A stretch of DNA of 64,000 nt, taken from assembly GCF_023612255.1 (NCBI RefSeq), contig NZ_CP063231.1:1780001-1844000 (forward strand), read 5' to 3'. Positions 8,646 to 15,985 of this stretch are shown here, piece after piece (position 1 is the stretch's first letter; every line of letters begins with the position of its first letter). Under the pieces are notes generated by a model. It saw only the letters and a program-made list of their open reading frames with translations. It ran no database searches and had not been told where the DNA came from. Position numbers and translations under genes: made by a program. The stretch is from Luteibacter flocculans (GTDB taxonomy: Bacteria; Pseudomonadota; Gammaproteobacteria; Xanthomonadales; Rhodanobacteraceae).

Positions 8646-10157
8646 TTAAACCAATTGGCGCGAATTTTTCGGTCGGGCGGCATCCAGGGGCGGCCCTTCG
8701 GGCGCGCCGACGCGGTTGCGTCCGGCCTGCTTGGCGCGATACAGCGCCCTGTCCGCTGCGTTGAGCAGATCGAGTGGGCCACCGTCGGCACTCGGTCGCG
8801 CAATGGCGACACCGATGCTGATCGTGACAATGCCGAAGGGGCTCGAAGGATGCGCGATCGCCATGCGCTCGATGTGGCTGCGCAGGTCTTCGGCCAGGGC
8901 CTTTGCGTCGCCGAGGTGGGTGCCGGGCGCGATCACTGCGAATTCCTCGCCACCGAAGCGTGCAAGAAAATCGCTGGCGCGCAGTCCACTGCCGAGCAGA
9001 CCGGTGGCGATGGAACGCAGGCAGTCGTCGCCTGCGAGGTGGCCGTAGCGGTCGTTGTAGCCCTTGAACAGATCGACGTCGATCATCAGCAGCGCGATGG
9101 GATCGCGCTGTCCCGGGCGATGCCATTCGCGGAGCAGGCGCTCGTCGAGCGCGCGACGGTTCGCCAGGCCGGTCAGGCTATCCACGAAGACCAGGCCCTG
9201 CAGTTCGTCGCGTCTGCGCTCCAGACGATATTCCTCTTCCACGAGGCTGACCTGCACGAGCGACCCGCGCAGTCCGATACCGACCACGGCGGCCACGGCG
9301 GCAACGATGCCCAGCGTGGGATAGCCCGGAATCACCATCAACCCGAAACCGAGCACGCTCATGGCGAGAAACGTGGGGCTCGCACTCTGCACGAAGCGAA
9401 TGACGTACACCGGAGGATGCCAATGCCGCCGCGGCTGCCGTGTGACCGCGGACGCGAAGAGCGCCAGGAACGGCAGGTCGAGCAGCGCATCCCAGCTCGA
9501 TGTACCGAATTCCGGATGCCCGTTGAGTGCCACGAAATGGTTGTAGAAGAAGCCGGAGAACGCATAAGTGACGAAGAACGCCGTTACGCCGCGGAAGAAG
9601 AAATGATCGTCGGCGCGGTCGGTGGCGATATAGCGCAACAAGGCAGCGATCGCGAGGCACACGTTCTCGAAATCGAGCATGTAGGCGACTTCGAGCGCCT
9701 GTTTCGTGCCCATGGCGCCTTCGAGCGACACGATGGAGAAGGTGCGCACGTAGAACAGCACCCCGAGCAGCGACGCGAGCACCAGATCGATCACCGTCGC
9801 CCAGTGCTTCCGCGCTGCTACCGGCGCCGACGACACTGTGACCAGCACCGGCAGTACGTACAGGATGTAGAAGAACATGCTGTCGCCGGGCGCCGGATTG
9901 GAATTTTCCAGCACGTAGTTCTGGCGAGCGGACAGGGACATACCCACGGTCCAGAGCGCCAGGCTGGCGAAGAGCAGCCACCAGCGGCGATCCCGCGGCG
10001 TTCCCGAGCGCTGCCAGGCGAATACGACGCTCGCCATCGCCAACGCAGCCGAGGAAAAGAAAAACACGTACGACGCCGCCATGCCGTAGGACGGCATGAT
10101 CGTCAGGGCGAGCGCGTGGGCCGCGACGACCGCCGCTGCGGCGAGAAGCACTTTCAT
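8646..10157 (-). CDS. Membrane-bound diguanylate cyclase (GGDEF domain)
   Basis: This protein of about 503 residues has an N-terminal membrane region of roughly nine hydrophobic helices (residues 1-310) and a C-terminal GGDEF domain. The active-site motif is intact as RFGGEEF, and an inhibitory-site RxxD (RASD) lies five residues before it, so the enzyme should make cyclic di-GMP from GTP and be subject to product feedback. ATG at 10157 has a strong GGGAGGG ribosome site 7 bases upstream and begins the first helix; an ATG at 10193 lacks one. No phosphodiesterase EAL domain is present. The sensed signal is unknown. Confidence 0.93.
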   Translation of the reverse strand: MKVLLAAAAVVAAHALALTIMPSYGMAASYVFFFSSAALAMASVVFAWQRSGTPRDRRWWLLFASLALWTVGMSLSARQNYVLENSNPAPGDSMFFYILYVLPVLVTVSSAPVAARKHWATVIDLVLASLLGVLFYVRTFSIVSLEGAMGTKQALEVAYMLDFENVCLAIAALLRYIATDRADDHFFFRGVTAFFVTYAFSGFFYNHFVALNGHPEFGTSSWDALLDLPFLALFASAVTRQPRRHWHPPVYVIRFVQSASPTFLAMSVLGFGLMVIPGYPTLGIVAAVAAVVGIGLRGSLVQVSLVEEEYRLERRRDELQGLVFVDSLTGLANRRALDERLLREWHRPGQRDPIALLMIDVDLFKGYNDRYGHLAGDDCLRSIATGLLGSGLRASDFLARFGGEEFAVIAPGTHLGDAKALAEDLRSHIERMAIAHPSSPFGIVTISIGVAIARPSADGGPLDLLNAADRALYRAKQAGRNRVGAPEGPPLDAARPKNSRQLV

Positions 10158-10351
10158 GGGTGACCCTCCCGCCACCTGCAATACGTTGGTCATATCGGCA
10201 TGAAAGGCGAGAAGTTTAGTTGCCGGATCCCCATGGGGTCATGGTAAGGCGCCAGACCGCTCGCATGTAAAGCCGCGTGGGCAGACGGGTTTTTCTGCGT
10301 GAAGACGCCCCGGTCGCGTGGTTCGGCTCGACTCGTGGGGAAAGTCCAAGA

Positions 10352-10371
10352 ACCGATCTTTGCGAATCGGT
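10352..10371. promoter_or_regulatory. Short inverted repeat upstream of DUF427/egt genes
   Basis: ACCGAT and ATCGGT are separated by 8 bases, about 85 bases before the DUF427 start. It may be an operator or a small hairpin. The arms are short, so chance is possible. Confidence 0.25.
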
Positions 10372-10456
10372 AACTTCACCTGTTCCAGCGCGTCGGCTTG
10401 GATTCGTCCGTGCCGGCTCGCAGGATGTTCGATCTCCCCCTCAGAAGGAGCGCCTC

Positions 10457-10834
10457 ATGTCTTCACGTCCCCATAAGATTCCCGGCCCCGATCATCCGAT
10501 CACGGTGGAGCCTGCCAAGGGCAGGGTCGTGGTGCGCGACGGCGATCGTGTGGTCGTCGATACCCGGCGCGCGCTGGTGCTCACGGAAGCCAGCTATCCG
10601 CCCGTGTTCTACGTGCCGCGCGAGGATGCCGACATGGCCTCGCTGCGCCGCAGCGACCACCACACCTATTGCCCGTACAAGGGCGAAGCCTCGTATTACA
10701 GCCTGCCCGGCAACGAGGAGCGGGCGATCACGGCGATATGGACTTACGAAGAGCCCTACGAGGCCGTGACCGCCATCCGGGGTCATCTCGCCTTCTATCC
10801 CGACCGCGTGCGCATCGAGCACACCCCCGACTGA
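10457..10834 (+). CDS. DUF427 domain protein
   Basis: This 125-residue cytoplasmic protein matches DUF427: PITVEPAKGRVVVRDGDRVV, PVFYVPREDAD, TYCPYKGEASYYS and a C-terminal GHLAFYPDRVRIE. The ATG at 10457 has AGAAGGAG 7 bases upstream, which excludes the longer upstream reading. Its stop lies 20 bases before the preferred start of the ergothioneine fusion gene, so the two are likely cotranscribed. The family has no firmly established reaction. A link to ergothioneine metabolism is suggested only by position. Confidence 0.92.
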   Translation: MSSRPHKIPGPDHPITVEPAKGRVVVRDGDRVVVDTRRALVLTEASYPPVFYVPREDADMASLRRSDHHTYCPYKGEASYYSLPGNEERAITAIWTYEEPYEAVTAIRGHLAFYPDRVRIEHTPD

Positions 10835-10854
10835 TGCAGCGCAAGGAGCCGCTC

Positions 10855-13020
10855 ATGCACGACCTCATCGACAGCCCCACGGACGCCGTCACCTCGGCGC
10901 GCCAGGCCACGGCGCTTTCCCTGGCCGACCGCTACGAGACCGTGCGTGCACGCACGGAGCGACGGGTCGCGGCGCTGGAGCCGGAGGACATGGTCGTGCA
11001 GTCCATGCCGGATGCCAGCCCGGCGAAATGGCATCTGGCGCACACCACCTGGTTCTTCGAGACCTTCCTGCTCGGGCCGAATGTCCCGGGCTACGAGGTA
11101 TTCGATCCCGAGTTCGGTTACCTCTTCAATTCGTACTACGAGGCGATCGGCCCGCGGCATCCGCGACCGATGCGTGGCCTGCTGACCCGTCCTTCCATCC
11201 ACCAGGTGATGGCCTATCGCCAACACGTGGACCGGCATATGCGCGCCTGGCTGGCGGGTGACGTATCCGCCGAGTTGGAAGCGCTCGTGTTGTTGGGCTT
11301 CGCGCACGAGGAACAGCATCAGGAATTGCTGGTGATGGACGTGCAGCATCTGTTCGCGCAGTCGCCGTTGAAGCCGGCGTTCGATCCGGAATGGCCTGCG
11401 CCTGCGCCCGGAGCCACCGGGCGGTTTCGTTCCGTGAGCGGCGGCCTCGTGCGCATCGGCGCGGAAGATGAGCCTTTCGCGTTCGACAACGAGGGGCCCG
11501 CCCACCGCGTTTGGCTGGAACCGTTCGAGATCGCCGATCGCCTCGCCACCAACGGGCAGTGGCTGGCCTTCATGGCGCTGGGTGGCTACCGCCGCGCCGA
11601 TCTTTGGCTGTCCGATGGCTGGGCACAATGCCAGGAGGAAGGATGGGACGCGCCGCTCTACTGGCGACATGACGGCGAAGCCTGGTCGCACATGACGCCG
11701 GGTGGCTGGCGCCCTGTCAATCCGGATGCGCCGGTCACGCACATCAGCTACTACGAGGCAGACGCGTTCGCGCGCTGGGCCGGTGCGCGCCTGCCCACCG
11801 AGGCCGAGTGGGAACACGCGGTGCGTACGCGGCCCGATCTTCAGCAAGTGGACGACGTCGCCTGGCAGTGGACCGCCAGCGCCTATTCGCCCTATCCGGG
11901 GTTCCAGGCGGCAGACGATGCCGTCGGCGAATACAACGGCAAGTTCATGATCGGCCAGATGGTGCTGCGTGGCGGTGCCAGCGTGACGCCGCCCGGACAC
12001 TCGCGGCCCACGTATCGCAACTTCTACCGCCCCGGCCAGCGCTGGATGTTCAGCGGCGTGCGTCTGGCGCGTTACGCGGGATCGGGTTCGAGCGGCGAAC
12101 GGCTGGCCTTCCTGCGCGACACGTTGGCTGGCCTCTCGGCATCGCCGAAGGCTTTCCTGCCGAAGTACTTCTACGATGGTGCAGGCTCCGCGCTGTTCGA
12201 GGCGATCTGTGTCACGCCCGAGTATTACCCGACGCGTACCGAAGCCGCGTTGCTCGCCGATATCGCACCGACGCTCGCGGCAAGCATCCCCGACGGGGCC
12301 GTGCTGCTCGAACTGGGCAGCGGTGCCAGCGAAAAGACGCGCATGCTGCTCGACGCCGCACCGTGGATTTCCGCCTACGTGCCCGTGGACATCAGCGCCG
12401 ATGCGCTGGACGGTGCCGTGCGCCGTCTGCGTGAGGCGTATCCCTCGCTTGCCGTACATCCCGTCGTCGCGGACTTCACCCAGGCCATCGACGTGCCCAA
12501 GGCGTTGGCAGGTCGGCCGGTCGTGGCGTTCTTCCCCGGTTCCACCATCGGCAACTTCACCCACGACGAAGCGGCGGCACTGCTGCGCTTCGTTCGCGAA
12601 AGGCTCGGCCCGTCGGCGCATTTCATCGTGGGCGCGGACCAGGTGAAGGACGTGAACGTGCTGCTGGCGGCCTACGACGATGCGGGCGGCGTCACGGCAG
12701 CGTTCAACCGCAACGTGCTCGTTCGCATCGATCGCGAGCTGGGCGCGGACTTCGTGCCTGAAGCCTTCGAGCACCGCGCCATCTGGAACGCAGAACGTGA
12801 GCGCATCGAGATGCATCTGGTGAGCAGGGAAGCGCAGGAGGTGACGCTCGCCGGACAACGTTTCGCGTTCGCCGCTGGCGAAAGCATCCACACGGAGAAC
12901 TCGCACAAGTTCACGCCGGAGTTGTTTGCTCGGCTCGCGGAAGCAGGCGGCTGGCGGATCGAGCGGGAATGGATTTCCCCGGCGCCCGCCTTTGGCGTGT
13001 TCATGCTGCGGGCCATCTGA
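10855..13020 (+). CDS. egtBD: Fused ergothioneine biosynthesis protein EgtB-EgtD
   Basis: This 721-residue protein joins two enzymes. Residues 1-410 are EgtB-like: a DinB-type domain with WHLAHTTWFFE (H60/H63) and HEEQH (H151, H155), candidate iron ligands, followed by an FGE/SUMF1 domain with LPTEAEWEHA and GGASVTPPGHSRPTYRNFY. Residues about 412-721 are EgtD-like: SPKAFLPKYFYDGAGSALFE, then the SAM motif LELGSGASEKTRMLL and FFPGSTIGNF. EgtD trimethylates histidine to hercynine, and EgtB adds the sulfur group oxidatively. The fusion would couple both steps. ATG at 10855 has AAGGAG 6 bases upstream. No egtA, egtC or egtE lies in the window. Confidence 0.93.
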   Translation: MHDLIDSPTDAVTSARQATALSLADRYETVRARTERRVAALEPEDMVVQSMPDASPAKWHLAHTTWFFETFLLGPNVPGYEVFDPEFGYLFNSYYEAIGPRHPRPMRGLLTRPSIHQVMAYRQHVDRHMRAWLAGDVSAELEALVLLGFAHEEQHQELLVMDVQHLFAQSPLKPAFDPEWPAPAPGATGRFRSVSGGLVRIGAEDEPFAFDNEGPAHRVWLEPFEIADRLATNGQWLAFMALGGYRRADLWLSDGWAQCQEEGWDAPLYWRHDGEAWSHMTPGGWRPVNPDAPVTHISYYEADAFARWAGARLPTEAEWEHAVRTRPDLQQVDDVAWQWTASAYSPYPGFQAADDAVGEYNGKFMIGQMVLRGGASVTPPGHSRPTYRNFYRPGQRWMFSGVRLARYAGSGSSGERLAFLRDTLAGLSASPKAFLPKYFYDGAGSALFEAICVTPEYYPTRTEAALLADIAPTLAASIPDGAVLLELGSGASEKTRMLLDAAPWISAYVPVDISADALDGAVRRLREAYPSLAVHPVVADFTQAIDVPKALAGRPVVAFFPGSTIGNFTHDEAAALLRFVRERLGPSAHFIVGADQVKDVNVLLAAYDDAGGVTAAFNRNVLVRIDRELGADFVPEAFEHRAIWNAERERIEMHLVSREAQEVTLAGQRFAFAAGESIHTENSHKFTPELFARLAEAGGWRIEREWISPAPAFGVFMLRAI

Positions 13021-13032
13021 GCCCGCGGTAGC

Positions 13033-13224
13033 TCAACCGGATACCGAAGCCTGCAACGCAGCGGCCAGACCCGCGTCGCCGCTGAGGATGTCTTTCCATG
13101 CGAGCGCAATACCGTTGCGCTTGCCCTTCGCCACGAGCTTCATGCCATCGGGATCGATGGTCAGCGTATACGCCTGGCCGTCGACGACGAGTTCGCGTTT
13201 AAGGGGTTTGTCGAGGGGTGTCAT
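13033..13224 (-). CDS. Small conserved-looking hypothetical protein (63 aa)
   Basis: This 63-residue protein begins MTPLDKPLKRELVVDGQAYT and continues with LTIDPDGMKLVAKGKRNG and IALAWKDILSGD. It appears to be a small mixed beta/alpha cytoplasmic protein with no signal or membrane segment. The frame is free-standing between convergent neighbours, and codon use matches surrounding genes. I cannot assign a function. Its downstream end nearly meets the end of the EgtB-EgtD gene, so the two are convergent. Confidence 0.65.
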   Translation of the reverse strand: MTPLDKPLKRELVVDGQAYTLTIDPDGMKLVAKGKRNGIALAWKDILSGDAGLAAALQASVSG

Positions 13225-13339
13225 GACGTTCTCCGTGGCGTTCCTCGCACGATGCGCGCGCCAGCGTCACAGGTTCGTGCAAGTTCGCATGGGCGGCGAT
13301 ATGAGCATCATCTATTTGATTTTTCTTTGATTCTCATCT

Positions 13340-13369
13340 TTGACGCTGGGGCTTGTCGCTTGCTAGCGT
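13340..13369 (+). promoter_or_regulatory. Predicted sigma-70 promoter of the delta-60 repeat gene
   Basis: TTGACG (13340-13345) and TAGCGT (13364-13369) are separated by 18 bases, about 30 bases before the start codon and just before an AGGAGG ribosome site. The upstream sequence is AT-rich. This is a prediction from motif match only. Confidence 0.45.
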
Positions 13370-13398
13370 GAGCGCCTCATCGACAGGAGGTCGGCATC

Positions 13399-14553
13399 AT
13401 GAAATTCCTCAGACGCGGAAGGAGCGCGAGGAGCGGCGAGCTCGATCCGAGCTTCGGAACGGACGGCGTCGTCGAAGTACGGTCACCGGGAAATTTCCCC
13501 AACAACCTGACGTCGGTTGCCTTTGACGAAGCATCCCGCCTGATCATCTTCGGGAGCTATCAACGGGTCGAACCGGTGTTCGATCAGATGGGCGCTGCAA
13601 GGCTGCTGTCGGACGGCACCATCGACGAGGGTTTCGGGGATACCGGTGACGGCTTTCTTACGGCGCCTGCCGTGATCCCCGCCAACACGATAAGCGGCCT
13701 CGCCTTGCATCGCGAAGGGTTCGTGGTTACCGGTCCGGCAGGTGATCTCTTGCCTGTGCTGGCTTTCGATGCGGACGGACGATACCTCGCAGACACGAGT
13801 TTCATCGACGAGCAGCAGGTGTCGTTGCCGCGCGTGGCGATGCTGCGAGGTGGAAGCATCCTGCTCGCAAGCTCGGGTCGGCGAGGCGGCTGGCTTTATC
13901 GAAGGCGCGCCGATGGTTCCCAGGATGACGATTTCGGCGAAGGGGGAAGGCTCACGTTCCTCCCCGACGCGTTCGTGATGATCTCTTCCACGACGCTAGC
14001 CGATTCGGGTTTCTACATCGGCGGTGGCTACGGCGACGATGGTTTCGTCGGGCGCTGCGATCGCGACGGGCTGCCGGACGCGACATTTGGCGAAGCGGGT
14101 TTTCGCACGCTGAGATTCCAGGGCTTCAGGTATTCGGACTGCCGCCGGTTGAGTGTCACCCGCGAGCGGAAGCTGCTTGTCGTATTGCTCGGCGTAAGCA
14201 CGTCAGGGCAGGTCGAGTGCGCCATCGTGCGGTTGAACGACGATGGGTCGACGGACCTGAGTTTCAATCGGGGCCAGCCCGTGAGCTTGCCTGGTCAGCT
14301 CGCCGAGGGGCTGACACAGGATTCCGCGGGCAGGATCGTCGTGGGTCTGGTCGACCTGGAGCAGGGCAATGTGCTCGTACGGCTGCATCCAAACGGCATG
14401 AGGGATACGAGCTTCGGCGCAGAGGGAAATGGAGAAGTCCGCGTGCCGTTTGCGCTGTTCCGCCTAAGGGATACGGGTATCCAGCCCGATGGACGCATCG
14501 TCGCGAGCGGCGAAAGGGGCTCCATGACGACGCTCATCAGGCTGCTGCCGTAG
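13399..14553 (+). CDS. Delta-60 repeat (beta-propeller-like) protein
   Basis: This 384-residue protein carries repeated units with the delta-60 signature LDPSFGTDGVV, DDDFGEGGRL, DATFGEAGFRTL, LSFNRG and DTSFGAEGNGEV, spaced about 55-60 residues apart. These repeats usually build propeller-like folds in secreted or surface proteins. The N-terminus MKFLRRGRSARSGELDPSFG is basic and lacks a clear signal peptide, so location is uncertain. AGGAGG sits 8 bases before the ATG. A good hairpin terminator follows 9 bases after the stop, so it is probably monocistronic. No enzymatic motif was seen. Confidence 0.85.
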   Translation: MKFLRRGRSARSGELDPSFGTDGVVEVRSPGNFPNNLTSVAFDEASRLIIFGSYQRVEPVFDQMGAARLLSDGTIDEGFGDTGDGFLTAPAVIPANTISGLALHREGFVVTGPAGDLLPVLAFDADGRYLADTSFIDEQQVSLPRVAMLRGGSILLASSGRRGGWLYRRRADGSQDDDFGEGGRLTFLPDAFVMISSTTLADSGFYIGGGYGDDGFVGRCDRDGLPDATFGEAGFRTLRFQGFRYSDCRRLSVTRERKLLVVLLGVSTSGQVECAIVRLNDDGSTDLSFNRGQPVSLPGQLAEGLTQDSAGRIVVGLVDLEQGNVLVRLHPNGMRDTSFGAEGNGEVRVPFALFRLRDTGIQPDGRIVASGERGSMTTLIRLLP

Positions 14554-14562
14554 GTAAACGCA

Positions 14563-14594
14563 AGAACCCCGAAGAGCATGCCCTTCGGGGTTCT
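14563..14594. terminator. Bidirectional rho-independent-like terminator
   Basis: A 12-bp perfect stem (14563-14574 paired with 14583-14594) with an 8-base loop lies between the delta-60 gene and the oppositely oriented tRNA-Ala. The stem is GC-rich in the middle and flanked by T-rich sequence on both strands, so it can serve both transcripts. Confidence 0.75.
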
Positions 14595-14608
14595 CGGTCT
14601 GGCATAAG

Positions 14609-14684
<76 letters not shown>

Positions 14685-14757
14685 ACGAAGCGCAAACTAT
14701 ATCAGCCGAAATGGGCGCTGCCAACGGGTCCACGCACGCGCGCGTCCCACGGTCGGC

Positions 14758-15876
14758 TCAGCCCGGCAGCAGCGCCGCCAGCCGTTCGAACAGCACCTCA
14801 CGGCGCCAACCCTCCAGCGCCTCCGGCCAGTGGCCGGTCATCACGAACTCTTCCATCGAGCGGCGCGCGCAGAGCAGGCCGGGGGGGAGATCGAGATGGG
14901 TGGCGAGGGTGTCTATTGCGCTGCGCATTTCGTTGATCGCGCGCTTCGCCTCGCCGACGGGGTGGCCGACGATGGGCGCGGTGCCTTCGATGTCCTCGGC
15001 GTCCAACGGACGGTGCAGCAGGTCGAACAGCTCCTGGCGCTGCGGCGAGCGCAGGGCCCGCGTACCACGGGTGCGTTCGTCGAGGCTCGCGGCCGTGGCG
15101 GGCAGGTTGCCGACGAGGTCCAGGGCCTGCACGTCTTCGAGCAGCCAGGAGCGTGGCTTATCCAGCGCGCGGGCCGTGGCCTCGCGCCAACGCAGCACGC
15201 GACGGAGCAGGGCCTGCTTCTCTGGCGACCATTCGCTCGCCGCCTTGAAGCCGCGCTGCGGTTGCGGGTCGCCTTCGCGATGGCTGGCGCGGCGTTTCAT
15301 GCGCGCGCAATCCTCGGCATGCCATGCGGTGCGGCCGCGCTCGGCGAGCCGTTCGGAGAGGATGCGATGGACGGGGTGCAGATGGACGACGTCCAGCGTG
15401 GCGTAGAGCTTCTGCGATTCCGTGAGGGGGCGCTGCAACCAGTCGCTGCGCGTCTCGCCCTTGTCGAGTTCCGCGCCCACCAGCTCGGCGACCAGTGCGC
15501 GATAGCTGATGCCCAAGCCCATGCCGACGAAGGCCGCGGCGACCTGCGTATCGAACAAGGTGTGCGGGCCGTTGGGCAGGAACGGCGACATCGCTTCGAG
15601 ATCCTCGCCCGCGCTGTGCATCACGGTGACCACGGGTTGTGCGGCGAATACCGGTTGCAGCGCTTCGCCCAGCGGCACCGCCAGCGGGTCGATCAGCGCG
15701 TAGCGTTCGTCGTGGGCGAGCTGGAGCAGGGCGAGTTGCGGGTAAAAGGTGTTGCGGCGCATGAACTCGGTGTCGAGCCCGACGACGGCCTCTGCGCCGA
15801 TCGGCGCGAGCCATGCGTCCAGCGCCTCGCGGCGGTCGATCCAGGGGGCGGTGGGAGCGAGTTCGCTCGTGGTCAT
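14758..15876 (-). CDS. rnd: Ribonuclease D
   Basis: This 372-residue protein has the DEDD exonuclease domain (about residues 15-190): VGLDTEFMRRNTFYPQLALL carries the first catalytic Asp and Glu, HSAGEDLEAM the second Asp, and YATLDVVHL the last. HRDC-type helical domains follow to the C-terminus. RNase D is a 3'-5' exoribonuclease acting in tRNA 3'-end maturation. ATG at 15876 gives normal family length. It is monocistronic by appearance and divergent from the SUMF1-domain gene. The tRNA-Ala gene lies downstream on the same strand. Confidence 0.94.
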   Translation of the reverse strand: MTTSELAPTAPWIDRREALDAWLAPIGAEAVVGLDTEFMRRNTFYPQLALLQLAHDERYALIDPLAVPLGEALQPVFAAQPVVTVMHSAGEDLEAMSPFLPNGPHTLFDTQVAAAFVGMGLGISYRALVAELVGAELDKGETRSDWLQRPLTESQKLYATLDVVHLHPVHRILSERLAERGRTAWHAEDCARMKRRASHREGDPQPQRGFKAASEWSPEKQALLRRVLRWREATARALDKPRSWLLEDVQALDLVGNLPATAASLDERTRGTRALRSPQRQELFDLLHRPLDAEDIEGTAPIVGHPVGEAKRAINEMRSAIDTLATHLDLPPGLLCARRSMEEFVMTGHWPEALEGWRREVLFERLAALLPG

Positions 15877-15985
15877 GCAGGCGTCCTTGTGAGTCAGGGA
15901 CGCGCCGACATTCCGTGTTGCCCTGTCGCGCGCGATTCCCTAAGGTGGCAGCGCACGATAGCAGGCCTGTACGGAACCGCCCACC

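Noticed and set aside
10795-12906. 703-codon open frame antisense to the EgtB-EgtD gene
   Set aside because: Shadow of a well-supported gene; composition is typical of antisense high-GC frames.
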